Of a DNA stretch of 64,000 bases, positions 40,641 to 56,520 are shown in pieces. Made by a program: the position numbers and the translations under genes. The notes beneath the pieces are model-generated. The model was not told the DNA's origin. It searched no databases and worked only from the letters and a program-made list of their open reading frames with translations. Source of the DNA: Rebecca billardiae RCC1528. Lineage: Eukaryota > Haptophyta. The DNA lies in NCBI GenBank assembly GCA_965240325.2, contig OZ251227.1, forward strand, positions 2,294,001 through 2,358,000, read 5' to 3'. The first letter of the stretch is position 1, and each line of letters begins with the position of its first letter.

Positions 40641-41701
40641 TTCTGGAAACCCACGAGAACAAAGGCACGACTTCACGCTGGGGACCAGCCCGTCGCAGGC
40701 CTTTTTTGACGCCCCTTCTAACCACCCAGTTTGTTTGTAGCCCACCGGGTCACATAAGCGGAATTCGCGTACCCACTTACGCGCTCGATAGGACAAAACC
40801 CGCTCGTCGTTCGGTCAAAAGCCGCTCGTCGTTCGGCGCTTTGCGTACTCACATTCGCGCGAATCGCATCGGCCCATTCGTCGTGTCGCGAGTTCACACT
40901 TCACATTCACACGATCCGTCACTTTCTCGCTAGACATTTCACGAGCAAAGGGGCGCGCTGATATTGGCACGCGGGTATCATCTTGCATTGGACTACGAGC
41001 ATCGGAGCAACCGCGCCTCGCATCGACGACGTCCCGTGAAGGACGACAAGGCGGAGAGCCCACGCCATTCCAAGGGTCGCCCTTGCGATTGACGTCTCGT
41101 TCGGTCGCGCGACGAGCGGCTCGCGTGCGGCGCCAAGCGAGAGACGCGGGGCGCGCGGCGGGCGCACGCGCGAGGCTGCCCACCACGCGCACGCACGCGA
41201 CCCCGCCGGCTCGGGCGACACGCCGCCGCCTCAGCTCGAGCACGAGCGCGAGGCGTGGCGCCGGCTCGGTGGGCGGCGGACGGCTCGACCTGCACTGCGG
41301 TGCCAGCGGATGAAGCGGCAAGCCCGGCGGGCGCATACGCGCAGGTCCGCCCTCCACGCGCGAGCGCGCGACTGCGTGTTCCACGAGCTGCAGCAGGCGG
41401 CCGCGGGCTGGTCGGCGGCCGGCGAGGTCGGCGGAGTGCCGCCCGGCCCGCGTTCTCGCTTGGGCGCGGGCCACACTCTCACTCACAGCGCGGGGCGTGG
41501 TGCTGCGGACGGGCCAGTCATTGCAGCGCGCACTCCGTGGTCAGACGTGCACACGCGCGCGCGTCGTCAGCCCCGCCGCTGCGCCCCTGTGGCGCCGTTG
41601 GCAACGTCGGAATTCCGAGCTCGGGCTACCGGCCCGGCGTGCCATCATGCGTTTCAGAAACAGGTTTCCAGCCCAAGTTGACGCGCAGCGCCAACCCATA
41701 T
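40641..41701 (+). repeat. Right direct terminal repeat of retroelement
   Basis: 1061 bp, beginning 130 bp after the RT stop codon. Same orientation and boundaries as the left repeat. It differs mainly by a small insertion (GGCCCATTCGTC near 40871), a different TTTGTTTGTAGCCC segment at 40730, loss of some bases near 41010 and a CCATTC insertion near 41066. Confidence 0.8.
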
Positions 41702-42640
41702 CTTGGTACCAAAGAAGGGAATCTTGCCTGTTTTGACCGCCAATCGCGGACGCGGTCAAAGCCGCTCGACCCAACCTTGGGTGGGTTAGCCCAGTTAGCT
41801 GGGTTCGCACGACTTACTTACCGCGACCGCGCGGGGTGGATATCCCTTCAATCTTCCTCCTACCCCTAAAATACGACGAACCTACAAATGTGGGTCAGGC
41901 GTTGGTCTCGGAAACGTCCCTGTTCTTCTGGTCATTGATCGACCTGCTTCTAAAACCAACGGGACGGGACCTCCTTCGACGAATTTGGAGCACCTTCCTG
42001 CAGTATGAATCATACCGACAGGGGTAAATACTGCCAATTGATCGGCGAGCGACTGACCCTACACCCAACACCGCGGCTTCCGCGTCACCCAGAAAAGCTG
42101 ATAGCGAGCGCCCACGAGGAACCGGGTTAATCAAGGAGATGCGCATGTAGCTTTTCCGAGATTACTTGCAATCCGTTGATTTTTTCATTACTTGTCATCA
42201 CAACCACGAGTTTGTTCCCATATCCATCTGTGTAACCATATATCATAACTATATATGGGAAGGTCATTAATATGGGAATGTTATTACACCTGCCCCCAAT
42301 TTGTTTAGAATATGGAGAATGTTTCAATTGGCACCCACTTTGCTCATCAATTCGTTTGCTCCAACCACAATTACTATTGCACAAGCCCGCTTGGTTCCTG
42401 ACAATGCCGCGATGCGATGCGCCGATGGATATAGGCCGAAAAAAAGGCCTACCATAGGCCAATTGACTATTTTAGGCGATTTTCGCCGGTTCGCTCAAAA
42501 GTCGTTCAGCTCAGGTCCCTCCACCCTCTCATAAAGACTCCCAGCTTGCGCCAGTGGCGCGGGGCGCCTCACCATAAAACTCAAAAGGGGCCTCCCCGCC
42601 AACGAGTTCATAAAGTAAGCGCGTCATGATGAACAATTAT
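41702..42640. other. AT-richer strip of foreign composition
   Basis: About 940 bp with clearly lower GC than all flanking genes, and normal-looking mixed codons in no long frame. It contains ATATATCATAACTATATAT (42238-42256) and scattered short palindromes. It could be organelle-derived DNA or another mobile remnant; no gene of either kind was recognised. It directly abuts the right terminal repeat. Confidence 0.5.
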
Positions 42641-42705
42641 ATTATTGGCAATTATCGCCCGATGGCGGCTGTCGACACCGCTCTGTTCGGCTGCCCGGCG
42701 CGCGG

Positions 42706-47250
<4,545 letters not shown>

Positions 47251-48090
47251 CGTGCAAGGCACAAATATCGTGTAGTTGAAATCGGCCGGTCGACCGGGCC
47301 AACCGGCAACCAAGGGCCTTGTGCGCCAAACGCTTTCCTGCGCATGCAAGAGAGCCGACTTATCGGACTGCCGCCGGGCAACGTGGCGTCGGCCCGAGGC
47401 AAATAAAGCCGCTTGGCAAGGGGTTGACGCGGCCCCAAAAGACGCGCGCCTGCACCTCTCACACCCACCCGCACGGAGCCCTGACGACGAGAGGGGCAAT
47501 AGGAGGGAGGTGTTTTTTGATTTTTGGGCCGGCTTTTGTCGCCTGGGTGCGCTTTTTAACCGGAACAGCTTGACGCTGAAACGAAAGAAACTTCAGAGCA
47601 CTTGATTTCGCTAAAAAGTCGAATCATCATCATCAGGTTCAGCAACCGCGACTTGTTGGCGGGTGAACGGTTGGAAAGCCCTGATGGAATCCTAGTTTGG
47701 CGCCGGGCGGAAGATGCGGCGGACGGACGAGCTATGATCATGTCATCGGCGGCGGGTTCGTGCAATCAGTCCCCTCTAGCTGCACCTGTTCGGAAAGAGC
47801 TACGGCGGAGGTTGGGTGAAAGGTGAAAGCACCGGTTGGATTCTTTAAAATCAATCAGGAGAAGACGCTCGAAAGCGCCCGAGCAGTAAGAAGCGTCTCA
47901 CCCTCCCGGTAAAAACCGTTTGCAAAGTGAACGGGGCGACCGCCCGGGGTTCACCGTCGTAGTAAAGATGGTAATCACGCTTGGGGGATCTTCGGCCGGA
48001 AGGTCCAGCCCGGGTGTTGGGAGAAGCAACCAGCACAGGGAAAACACTCCCGCACGCAAACACCTGCCTCCTCCCGCGAGGCCACACATC
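47251..48090. other. Divergent region between LRR gene and RWP-RK gene A
   Basis: 840 bp without a recognised gene; AT-richer and with T-runs (47512-47560) compared with the coding DNA on each side. It carries promoter and leader for both divergent genes. The strip TCATCATCATCAG is at 47625-47637. Confidence 0.4.
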
Positions 48091-49463
48091 ATGTCGTTGG
48101 GCCATCAGCATATGGGCCTTGAGTCGGCGGCGCTCGGCTTTGGGGCCAGCATGGGTCACGCGCAGTCCGCGCAGTTCCCAGCCCCGAGCAACTCGCAGCT
48201 CCCCGCGTGGAGCCTGGGCCAAGGCGGTCTCGGCGCGCAGCCGCCGCCGATGGACGCGCAGGTCGCGGCCAAGGTGCAGCTGGCAGCCTACTACAACGCG
48301 CTGTCACAGCAGCTTCCGGAGGCGTCGGGCATGACGTCGACGGGCGCGCTCGCGCCGCAGTCGTCGCACGCGCACGCGCACGCGCAGAACCTCAGCTTGC
48401 AGCAGCTGCTCGCGAGCGCGCAGCAGCACCAGCACTCGCACCAGCTGCAGCACCACCAGCAGGCGCAGATGATGCAGGGCGGGCTCTCGGGCCCGTCGGC
48501 GACGCAGGATCTGTCCTCGCTGCTCTGGTCCGGCCTCGCCGCGAACGGCGGGCACGGGCTCAACGCGAACCAGGCGGCCGCGGCCGCAGCCATGGCGACC
48601 AGCTTTGGCCTCCTCTCGGGCTCGGGCGGCATGCAGTCGTCGTCGCAGGCGCCGGGCCTCGGCGCGTACAACTCGTCCGTCCCCGCCGCCACGGCGACGC
48701 CGATGCCCTCGGACGCGCAGCCGCAGCTCTCCGTGCGCGCGGTCAAGGACGGGCAGAGCCAGGCCAAGCTTGACTCGAGCTCAAACGGCGGCACGCCGTT
48801 TGTCATCCCGCTCCCGATGATCACGGGCGGGCAGAAGCGCAAGGCGACCTCCTCCTCGGGCGCGCCCGCCGCGGCCGAGCCGCCCGCCGCCGCGCCTCGC
48901 GCTGCGGACGCGCCCGCGCACGACGGGCCGCCGCCGCGCCGCGTCGGCCGGAAGCCCAAGCTCGTCACGTTCGAGTCGATCGCGCAGCGGTTTGACCAGC
49001 CGATCGAGCGCGCCGCGCGCTCGCTCGGCGTGTGCACGACCGTCATCAAGAAGGTCTGCCGCGCGAACGGCGTGCAGCGGTGGCCGTACCGCAAGATCCA
49101 GTCGGTCGTCCGGCCGATCATGCAGCTCCAGCTGCGCGTCGCGCAGGGCATCGCCTCGCCGGACGAGATCGCCGAGCTGCAGCGGCTGGTGCGCGCCGCG
49201 ACGCGCGCCCGCGCGCGCCCGCCCCCCGCGCCGGCGCGTCCGCCGACTGCTCTAACTGGACGCCTCCCCGCCCGCGCTCGCGCTCTCGCAGACGCGCGCG
49301 CAGCAGAAGGCCGAATCGGACGACCCCAACTCGGTCGCGGGCGGCGACTCGTCGCGCGACGGCGAGTCGGAGGACGTGCCGGCGCTCGCGGTCGGCGGCG
49401 GCTCGCCGTCGCAGTCGACGCCGTCGCTCCACGTCGAGCTGCAGCTCCCGGCGCTGCCGCAGA

Positions 49464-49494
<31 letters not shown>

Positions 49495-49762
49495 CACGCA
49501 GTTCGACCTCGGCTTCAGCTCGCAGATGCCGTCGATCGCGTCGAGCCTCCCGCTCTCGCTCCAGGTCCAGTCGAAGCAGCAGCAGCACGCCGCGCACATG
49601 TCGGGCCTCACCTCGCTCGGCTACCAGCCCTCGGCGATGCAGGGCCAGTACGGCATGCTCAGCAACTCGCAGCTGTTGCAAGCACAGATGCTCCTGCAGC
49701 AGCAGCAGCAGCAGCAGCAGGCGGCGTACGGCGGCTTGCCGCGCGGCCTCGCGCTCGCATGA
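48091..49762 (+). CDS. RWP-RK transcription factor, paralogue A
   Basis: Model: join(48091..49188, 49292..49762), 522 residues, phase-0 GT-AG intron of 103 bp. Start MSLGHQHMGLES. The N-terminal region is Gln/His/Ser-rich with poly-Gln/His (about 100-130), as in activation domains. A conserved island (SATQDLSSLLWSGL) and a PFVIPLPMI motif precede the DNA-binding domain. The RWP-RK domain spans about 287-345: KLVTFESIAQRFDQPIERAA, a helix with CTTVIKKVCR, and RWPYRK at 330-335, followed by a leucine-rich helix (IMQLQLRVAQGIAS). Exon 2 is Gln-rich and ends LPRGLALA. RWP-RK proteins control nitrogen response and gamete development in green plants; the role in this lineage is unknown. Paralogous to the gene at 56521. 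Confidence 0.9.
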
Positions 49763-50841
49763 GCCGCCCGCCGCCGGCGGAGCCCGCCTCGCCACCTGCA
49801 CAACACCAACCGTCAACCACACTCCACTCCGGGGCGCCGCGCGCCTGGCGATGGTCCCTCCTGGGCCTCCCAGCGCCCCCCGCCCCCGCGACGGCGGCCC
49901 CCCGGCCGCCGCTCGCCCCAAAACCAGCAGCTCACGTCGTCCCTCGGGCCTCCATGCCCTCGCCTCGACGACGTCCGCCGTTGCGCACACCCTGTCGCAC
50001 TCCTCCCGTGCCCACCCTGGCACGCCGCATGCGGCGCCAGCTGTCGGCTCCGCTGCTCATTCCGCCCATTGAGCAGCCCAGCCGCACGCTGTCCGCGCCC
50101 TCCCCCACTCGTCTCTCCATCTCGCTCTCACCGTGGCCGACGCGCACTCGTCGCCACGCGTGTGCCCCGCACATCGCGCTCGAGGCTTCCGCCCGTGTGT
50201 GGCTCGCTCGAGACGTGCCCGACGCAGACTCCGTGTCTGCTCGCGTCACGCTCGCGCCCCCGCACATGCCCGGATGCCCGTCGCACCCGTTGCCGCCGCC
50301 TGAGCACCTGAGCCTGGCTCGCCTGCGTCAGGCGCGCGTTGCCCGCACGCCCGCGCCCGCCCACCGCCTCTGCCGCCCTCGAGCCCGCCACTCCACCCGC
50401 GTGGACCACGCCCTCCGATGAGGGCGGGCTCCCACGTGGCCGAGTGTGCACTCTAGGACGCCAGCCGGTGCGCGCCCGCGGCCGTGCCCATGCACGCGCG
50501 CCAGTGGCTGCTCCGCCAGCCCGACGCCCCGAGCCTCTCTCAGGACGCCAGCGGCCCACCCGTCCGCAAGGACACACGTGGACACTGTGCTGACTGTCGA
50601 CCCGTCGGCGGCTGGTCCCACCGTCGTTCCCATCGGGGCACGGCTCGCTTCTCGAGTCGTCGCCCCGCGCCCGAACGCGGTCTCGACCTCAGCCGCCCGA
50701 CATCCATTCTGCCAGCCAGCTCAGTTCCACGACGCTTCTGCGACTCCGCGCGCCGCCGCGCGGAGTCGCAGGCACAGGGGCACACGCACGGAATGACGTG
50801 TGCCAGCCTGACGCATGTTCACTACGACGCGATCGCGGTAA

Positions 50842-50935
50842 TGAATTTATTTTAAAATAATAATAATTATTATTATTATATAATAATAATAATTCATTTT
50901 AAAATAATATATATATTATTTATAATATTTTTGAC
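50842..50935. repeat. AT-rich palindromic tract
   Basis: ATTTTAAAATAATAATAATT and its near reverse complement flank a TATTATTATTATATAATAATA centre, so each strand can fold into a long AT hairpin; a second ATTTTAAAATAAT follows. Likely a microsatellite or matrix-attachment-like strip. Confidence 0.8.
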
Positions 50936-53900
50936 GGAATCGAAGGTGCGCGGCGCGGCGGCGACGCGTACTAGTAGTTATCACGTGACGTACGTCTACG
51001 ACCGCGCCTCATCCTCATCCAGATTCCAGGCGCCCACGCGGGCGCACGCGGGTACGACCGACGGGGCCCCGCGGTCGTGCCGCCCGTGCCGGCAGCTGCT
51101 CGCCGCCGTAGCTCACGGGTCGGCGCGGGCGGCGACCGATCCGGACAATACGAGTACGACCTCACCCTCGAGTAACATCCAACAGAGTGCAAGACCACTG
51201 AGCCTGCTCCGCGGAAGGCGCTCGGCCGCGGCGGCATAGTCTGCCGTCGCCGCCGCGTGCCCCTGGCCGACGCGGGCCGCGGTGCTCCCGAATCCGACGG
51301 CCCCGCTTCCTCAGGGGGGCAGGGCTGCGGGTGGCGCACTGCCTGACCTGGTCGGAAGCCGGAAGGCGCGGACGCATTCTATGTGTAGACCTGCTGCTGC
51401 ACTCTGAGCCTGACGGCGACGCTAGAGTGCCCGTTGCCGATACCACGTTACGTTAAATATATATATGCTGATTATAATATACGTTTTAATAATAATAATA
51501 ATAAATATACTCAGTATCACTAGTACGACTAGGGTCTAGCTAGGCTGCTCGGCTGCATTGCGCGGCGGGCGCTGAAATCAGTCTGAGCTGTCAGGTTAAT
51601 ATATATCAGTAACAGCGCGATATATATATATATGATGGCGCTTTATTTAACGGAAACTGGGGCTTACTAGTTACTGGCCGCCTCCGGCCTCCGGGCTCCG
51701 CGGGCCACCATCTGACGGCCTAGAAACCGAGCCACTGGCGGCGATTCCTAAGGCTCTGGTTCGGTGTTCGGCTGCCGAGTAACGTTGACGCCCGCCGCCC
51801 ACGCACAGTCCCTGCTTTGTACAAGCCGCCGAGACTCTTTCTACGTCCAAGGTAGCCCGTTGCCGGCAGGCCGGTAGCGTGGGCCGACCCGCGCGGGCCC
51901 GCGTGGCACTGGCAGCCGCTCGGGCGCGCGCGGTGCCGGCGCGCGCGCGGCCTAGCCTGCTGAACTCCAACTGTCTCGACTCTCGTCATCAGCGCGCTTC
52001 TCACCACTGGCAGTGCGCCGGCATCATGCAGCAACACAAGTGCCAGATTATTGCTCCCAAAGTGCCGAAAACATTTCTTCGGCCTTCGCCCGGCCGGGCC
52101 TACTTAAAGACTCAGCGGGGGGCTTAATTTCCCCCCTGCGCCCCCCGCGCCTGCGCGGCGGCCGCCGGCCGGGCGGACCTAGCTAAGAAAACATTCACTG
52201 CTGAGACACCGTAGGCGCTCGGGCTACCGAATGGCGAATGTCTAAGAGACTAGCCGTGGGATCTCTGACTACTTCTTATTGCCCGCGATTGTACAGTCTG
52301 TAATCATCATGGGAGGACGGCCTCCGAATTCATTGGCACTCATCGATATAATGTGATATAGATATGATAGATTGAGCGTTCCGAGTAGTAGAAAATATGG
52401 AGTAAGCACACTATAATTTCTGACTTACTACTTAGTTGTTACACTGGCGGTTAGCAGTTTCAAGACGACAACAGACAGCACGCTGCCACGACCGGCCCGC
52501 GCTTCCGGGCCGCGCCGCGCGGCGCCGCGCGCTCGGCCCGCTCGCTCGGTGGCACTGGCAGACGGCAGAGCGGCGGCGGCCGCCGTGCGACACTGCGACT
52601 GCCACGAGGTCGCGCCCGAATGCCGCAGCCCACGCCCGCGGCGCCGCGGGTAGTCTTCAACAACCACTGCTCCTAAGCATTATTACAAGCTACTAGAACA
52701 TGTTATCCAATTTGACCAATAATTCGCCTAATGACGGCAAGTTTATTCAATCAGCATTATTACATTCCGGATTAGCTAGGCTTGCGCCGCAGCCCGCACC
52801 CAGTCCCGCGCGTGCATGGGGTCTCCGACGGTCTGGGGGTCTGCCCGCCAGCTGACCAACTAACAAGGTTGTCCTAAAACCAGTCGTGACAGACGGCAGT
52901 GGACGTCGCTCCCTGCAGCACTCAGCTGGCGGGCGAGCTGGTAAGCGTCTCCGCTCGCCTCGGCTGGTGCCACGGGGCGGAGATGGCAGCGCTCGCCCAT
53001 GAACGTTAGTAGGCGGGACCGTGGATCCAGTGACTGCACGTGGCACCAGCGATCAACGCCAACATCCGCACCCTGCGCCTGCGGGCTGCGGGCGCGCGGC
53101 TGCATGCGACGTCGTGTTTGCGCACGCCCGTGCAGTACTGCAGTACCCTGCGTCTTCCTAAGAATCACTTGCTTGTTCTCGCCTTTGCTGGCGGTGCTAG
53201 CGGAGCCCAGCGACTCCGTACGTAATCTCATTATTCCGATGATAGTGATGCTGAGCGCCCGAGCCATCCCCGTGCTGAAACACGGACGGCAGCTCTTGTT
53301 TCCAAGCGACAGAGAAGGCAGGCGCTTCTGTGATGCGGAGTGATGCCACCAGCTGCGATGAGGTTTCAGTCGGGGATACCGAGCCCCGCGCTAGGCGCTC
53401 GGCAGTCCGTAGTGAGCGCAGCCGCCATTGGGCGCCTGCCAACAAGTTCTGCCAGCAGTAGCTGCGCCGAATATTAGTGTGACACATGCAGTTGTCGGCG
53501 CCACAACCGCGAAGGCCATGCAGCAGCAGTGCGCATGGGCATCTCGCGCTGTGCACGACGCAACGCTACGGTTGCAGGTGGCTTTTGTCGCATGTACATC
53601 GACGAATGATGGAACGTGAACTGCCCGCGGCTGCATGCGTCGCCTCGGCTGTGTCACAAGGCGCTCCTGACTTGCGCGAGCACTGCAGGTCGTGCTACAG
53701 TACGCAGATCGCAGATATGTCGCACTCGATTGCGTCTGTGATGGTGCAGTGTATCAGAAATGAACAAGGCGGTGACTGCAGAGGCGCCGCTGCTGCACAT
53801 GGCGCTCGCAGCAGCTCGCGCAGGCGCCCGAGCGCTGCCTGTGGCTGATGGAGTTGAAGGAAGCATCCATCGCTCATTCCCGCCCGATTTTGCTCAGCGT

Positions 53901-54983
53901 GGCCGTCCGGCCCCCGGAAGGCACCGTTTGGGGCTTTGGGCTGATCCGGAGGCTCCACCGCCACCCCGCCAGGTCAGTCCTGCAGTCCAGGAATCTGACG
54001 AAATTCGGCCGGCTGGCGCCTGGCGGCTGCCTGGCAAGTCGAGATGAAAGTGGCGACTGGCGAGTGGCGGAAGCCAGGACTGGCGCCGGAGGGGAGTGGC
54101 GCTTGGGCCAAAGAAACTGTTGGGCAGCGCTTGGGGGCGGTCGGGGGCCGGGGCGCGCGAGCGCAGTGACCCTGACCGCCACCTCGCGGCGGGACGCTCG
54201 GGGCGCGTACAGGGTGGGTTCGCGCGGCCGCTTGGGTCCCCGCCGAGCTCGGGCTGGCGTGGTCTCTCGGCTTATCGATGGCCTCGTGCGCCGCAGCGCG
54301 CCACAGGACATTGCCGCCGGACGTGGCTCGTGAGTGTCTTCAACGTCTCGGTGAGCTGTCGATAACTGTTGACACCACATATGTCCGTTCAACGAAGGGC
54401 TATCGTCGCGACGCTGCGACTCTTGAAGACTAGCCGAGCGCTGTATATATAAAAGCAGGCATACGCCACTGCGCGAAGTGCCGGCTACCATATGGGCCTG
54501 CTTGTGCTTCTCGGATGCGGCGAGTGACCGATCGCCCCGTCCGAGGCACGGTAGTAGTTGTCAGTGGCATCAAGCTCAAGACTACTCGAAGCAGTAAGCA
54601 CGAGCCGGAACTCTCAACATGATGAATGCGTGACAGTCTACACCGTTGCTGGTCCGTCAGTGCCGGGCCGGCGCCACGAATCATACGACGTCCGTTGAGT
54701 CTGCCTCGGCATCATATATTAGTATTACGCCATTTGAACGGGCGCTCACTAGTCCGTGTCGAGGAGTCACTGGAGCCTTACACGGCGCGAGCTCACCCCG
54801 AGGGCGTTCCCGGGGCCCTGCCACACTCTGGTCCGAAACGGGAAAGGCCCTGGCGCTGCGGGGCTTACTGTATCCCTCCGGACTGGCGCTGCGCCAGTGG
54901 AGGCCGCCAACCCGCGGACCGTGCGGACCGCGGCCGCGCGCACCAGCGCTCGGCGCGCGCGCGACGGGGGGCGCTGCGGCCGT

Positions 54984-55252
54984 CAAGTTGCCGTGAGGAG
55001 GCGGCGCGTTGCGTGCGCGGCGTTGGGACGCTGCCATGCTTCGCATTGCGCCCCGTAGCTTGCTCATCGTCGTCTTTGCCGCGCCTACGATCGGCGCGCA
55101 TGCGAGCGTCGCCTCGACAGGAGCAGCCCGCGCCAGCCCCAGCCGTGCGCGCACGCCTGGCGCGCGATCCGATCAACTCTGGGCACGAGCTGCGGCTGAG
55201 CGAGGAAGCATGTACCTGCGCGCGCGCCGCTGCGGCTTGAGCCACCGATCGT
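54984..55252 (+). repeat. Inverted repeat, arm A
   Basis: About 269 bp whose reverse complement recurs at 55556-55822 with roughly 80-85 % identity, separated by a 303 bp spacer. The shared core includes GCGCCTACGATCGGCGC and GGCGCGCGAT. Outer and inner ends were set where similarity fades. Confidence 0.8.
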
Positions 55253-55555
55253 CAGCATGGCATGCACCTCGCACGCAACGATTCTCCTTGCCGTTGCGAA
55301 TGGCCCGAGCCGACTCGGCCTTGTGACCGGACTAGTGGCTCGCCAGAGCAAATACTCGAACATGGCATGACGATAGCCACGTGCGCAGGCGTAGCACGGT
55401 TGCATGCAAGTGCGCATACGGTGCTGCGCCCACGCACAACCCCAACACTCCGATTCATCTCTTCAGGGCGCTCACAGTCTGCTGCTTCATCTCCACTGCA
55501 TGGAAGGCTCGTGCTCGGCACTCGTCAACAGCCGCCTGAAGCTGCCTCAAAACGC

Positions 55556-55822
55556 ACGATCGGTGGCTCAAGGCGGCGCGGCTTGCGCTCAGGTGCATGC
55601 TGCCTCGCTCGGCCGCAGCTCGTGCCCCGAGTTGAACGCATCGCGCGCCAGGCGGGCGCTCACGGCGGGGCCGGCGCGGGCTGCTCATGTCGAGGCGACG
55701 ATCGCACGTGCGCCGATCGTAGGCGCGGCAAAGTCGACGAGGAGCAAGCTGCGGGGCGCAGAGCGAAGTATGGCAGCGTTCCAATGCCACGTAGGCAACG
55801 CGCCGCCTTCGCACGGCAACTC
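55556..55822 (-). repeat. Inverted repeat, arm B
   Basis: Counterpart of arm A. Read in the same sense, both arms keep the same peptide-like frames open (for example A-P-I-V-G-A-A-K, then S-K-L-R-G-A), with changes spread over all codon positions, so coding selection is doubtful. Confidence 0.8.
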
Positions 55823-56520
55823 GACGCTAACCCTAACCCGCGCCGCGCGCGCGCCAAGCGCCATCGTCGAACGCTTCCATTTTCCCACCGCCACGTTTTT
55901 TTCGTGCGTGACCTTTTTGGGGCGTGTGTGTAGTGTGGGTCCGGAACGCGCCGAGAAGGGGTCATTAGCGAGTAAGGGAGAGTAACCTTCTATTTACCGC
56001 TTCCGCAGCGCTTTCCAATCATTCGCTGCGGGCCGATCAAAGGGGAACCGGAGTAGGCGGCTTCAAGAGAAGCCCGCCAAGCTCCAGTGCTTTTGTTAAA
56101 AGCTTCTCGGCAGCGCGAGGACGGTTGAGAAGCTTGCGCGAGAATCGCTCACCCTGCACGACCTTCGGCGGGACGACTGGCCGTGGTTACAATTTTACCC
56201 GAGCGCACATAGCATCTGGCGCTGCGGCGAAGCCAAGTTTGAGTGGTTTTCATCAAGTCCGCGGCCTCCGCGGGCAAGGCAGGGGTCCGGGCTCATTAGA
56301 AGGTCATCAAGCCGTGATTCGTTGTGGGTGATGAAAGGTGGTGAACAGCAGTGATGTCACGGAACCTTTCACAAGGAATCAAGCACGATGATTATACGAA
56401 CCGAGTGCCTGATTCGTCAGCGTTCGCGCAGGCCAGAATCCCTCCTCGCTCAGACCGGCACAAACCTCGCCGCCACTACCGCCCGAACACACTCCCGGCG
56501 CAACTCCCGAAGGGCCCACC

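Larger units (their letters stand above)
34881..41701 (+). mobile_element. Retroelement: RT ORF between long direct terminal repeats
   Basis: A 6.8 kb unit. The left repeat 34881-35928 and right repeat 40641-41701 run in the same direction and are nearly identical apart from small indels. Between them lies one uninterrupted ORF (35954-40510) with reverse transcriptase motifs. Both repeats start ATTCTGGAAACCCACGAG and end CAGCGCCAACCCATAT; there is no TG...CA as in typical LTRs. A third, solo copy lies at 25606-26340. No clear target duplication was found at the outer edges (GGTAAA before, CTTGGT after). High identity of the repeats and the intact ORF suggest a fairly recent insertion. Confidence 0.75.
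49763..56520. other. 6.8 kb between the RWP-RK paralogues, no gene recognised
   Basis: No frame has protein-like composition, domains or sensible starts. Contents seen: the 3' flank of gene A, part of which resembles the 3' flank of gene B (GCTTCCGCCCGTGTGTGGCTC at 50187 against the 58478 area); AT tracts at 50842-50935 and 51455-51630; a large inverted repeat at 54984-55822; two adjacent CCCTAA units at 55828; and AT-richer strips at 52200-52450 and 52680-52780. Confidence 0.55.

Noticed and set aside
55828-55839. Telomere-like CCCTAACCC
   Set aside because: Only two units, inside an inverted-repeat flank; far too short for an interstitial telomere.
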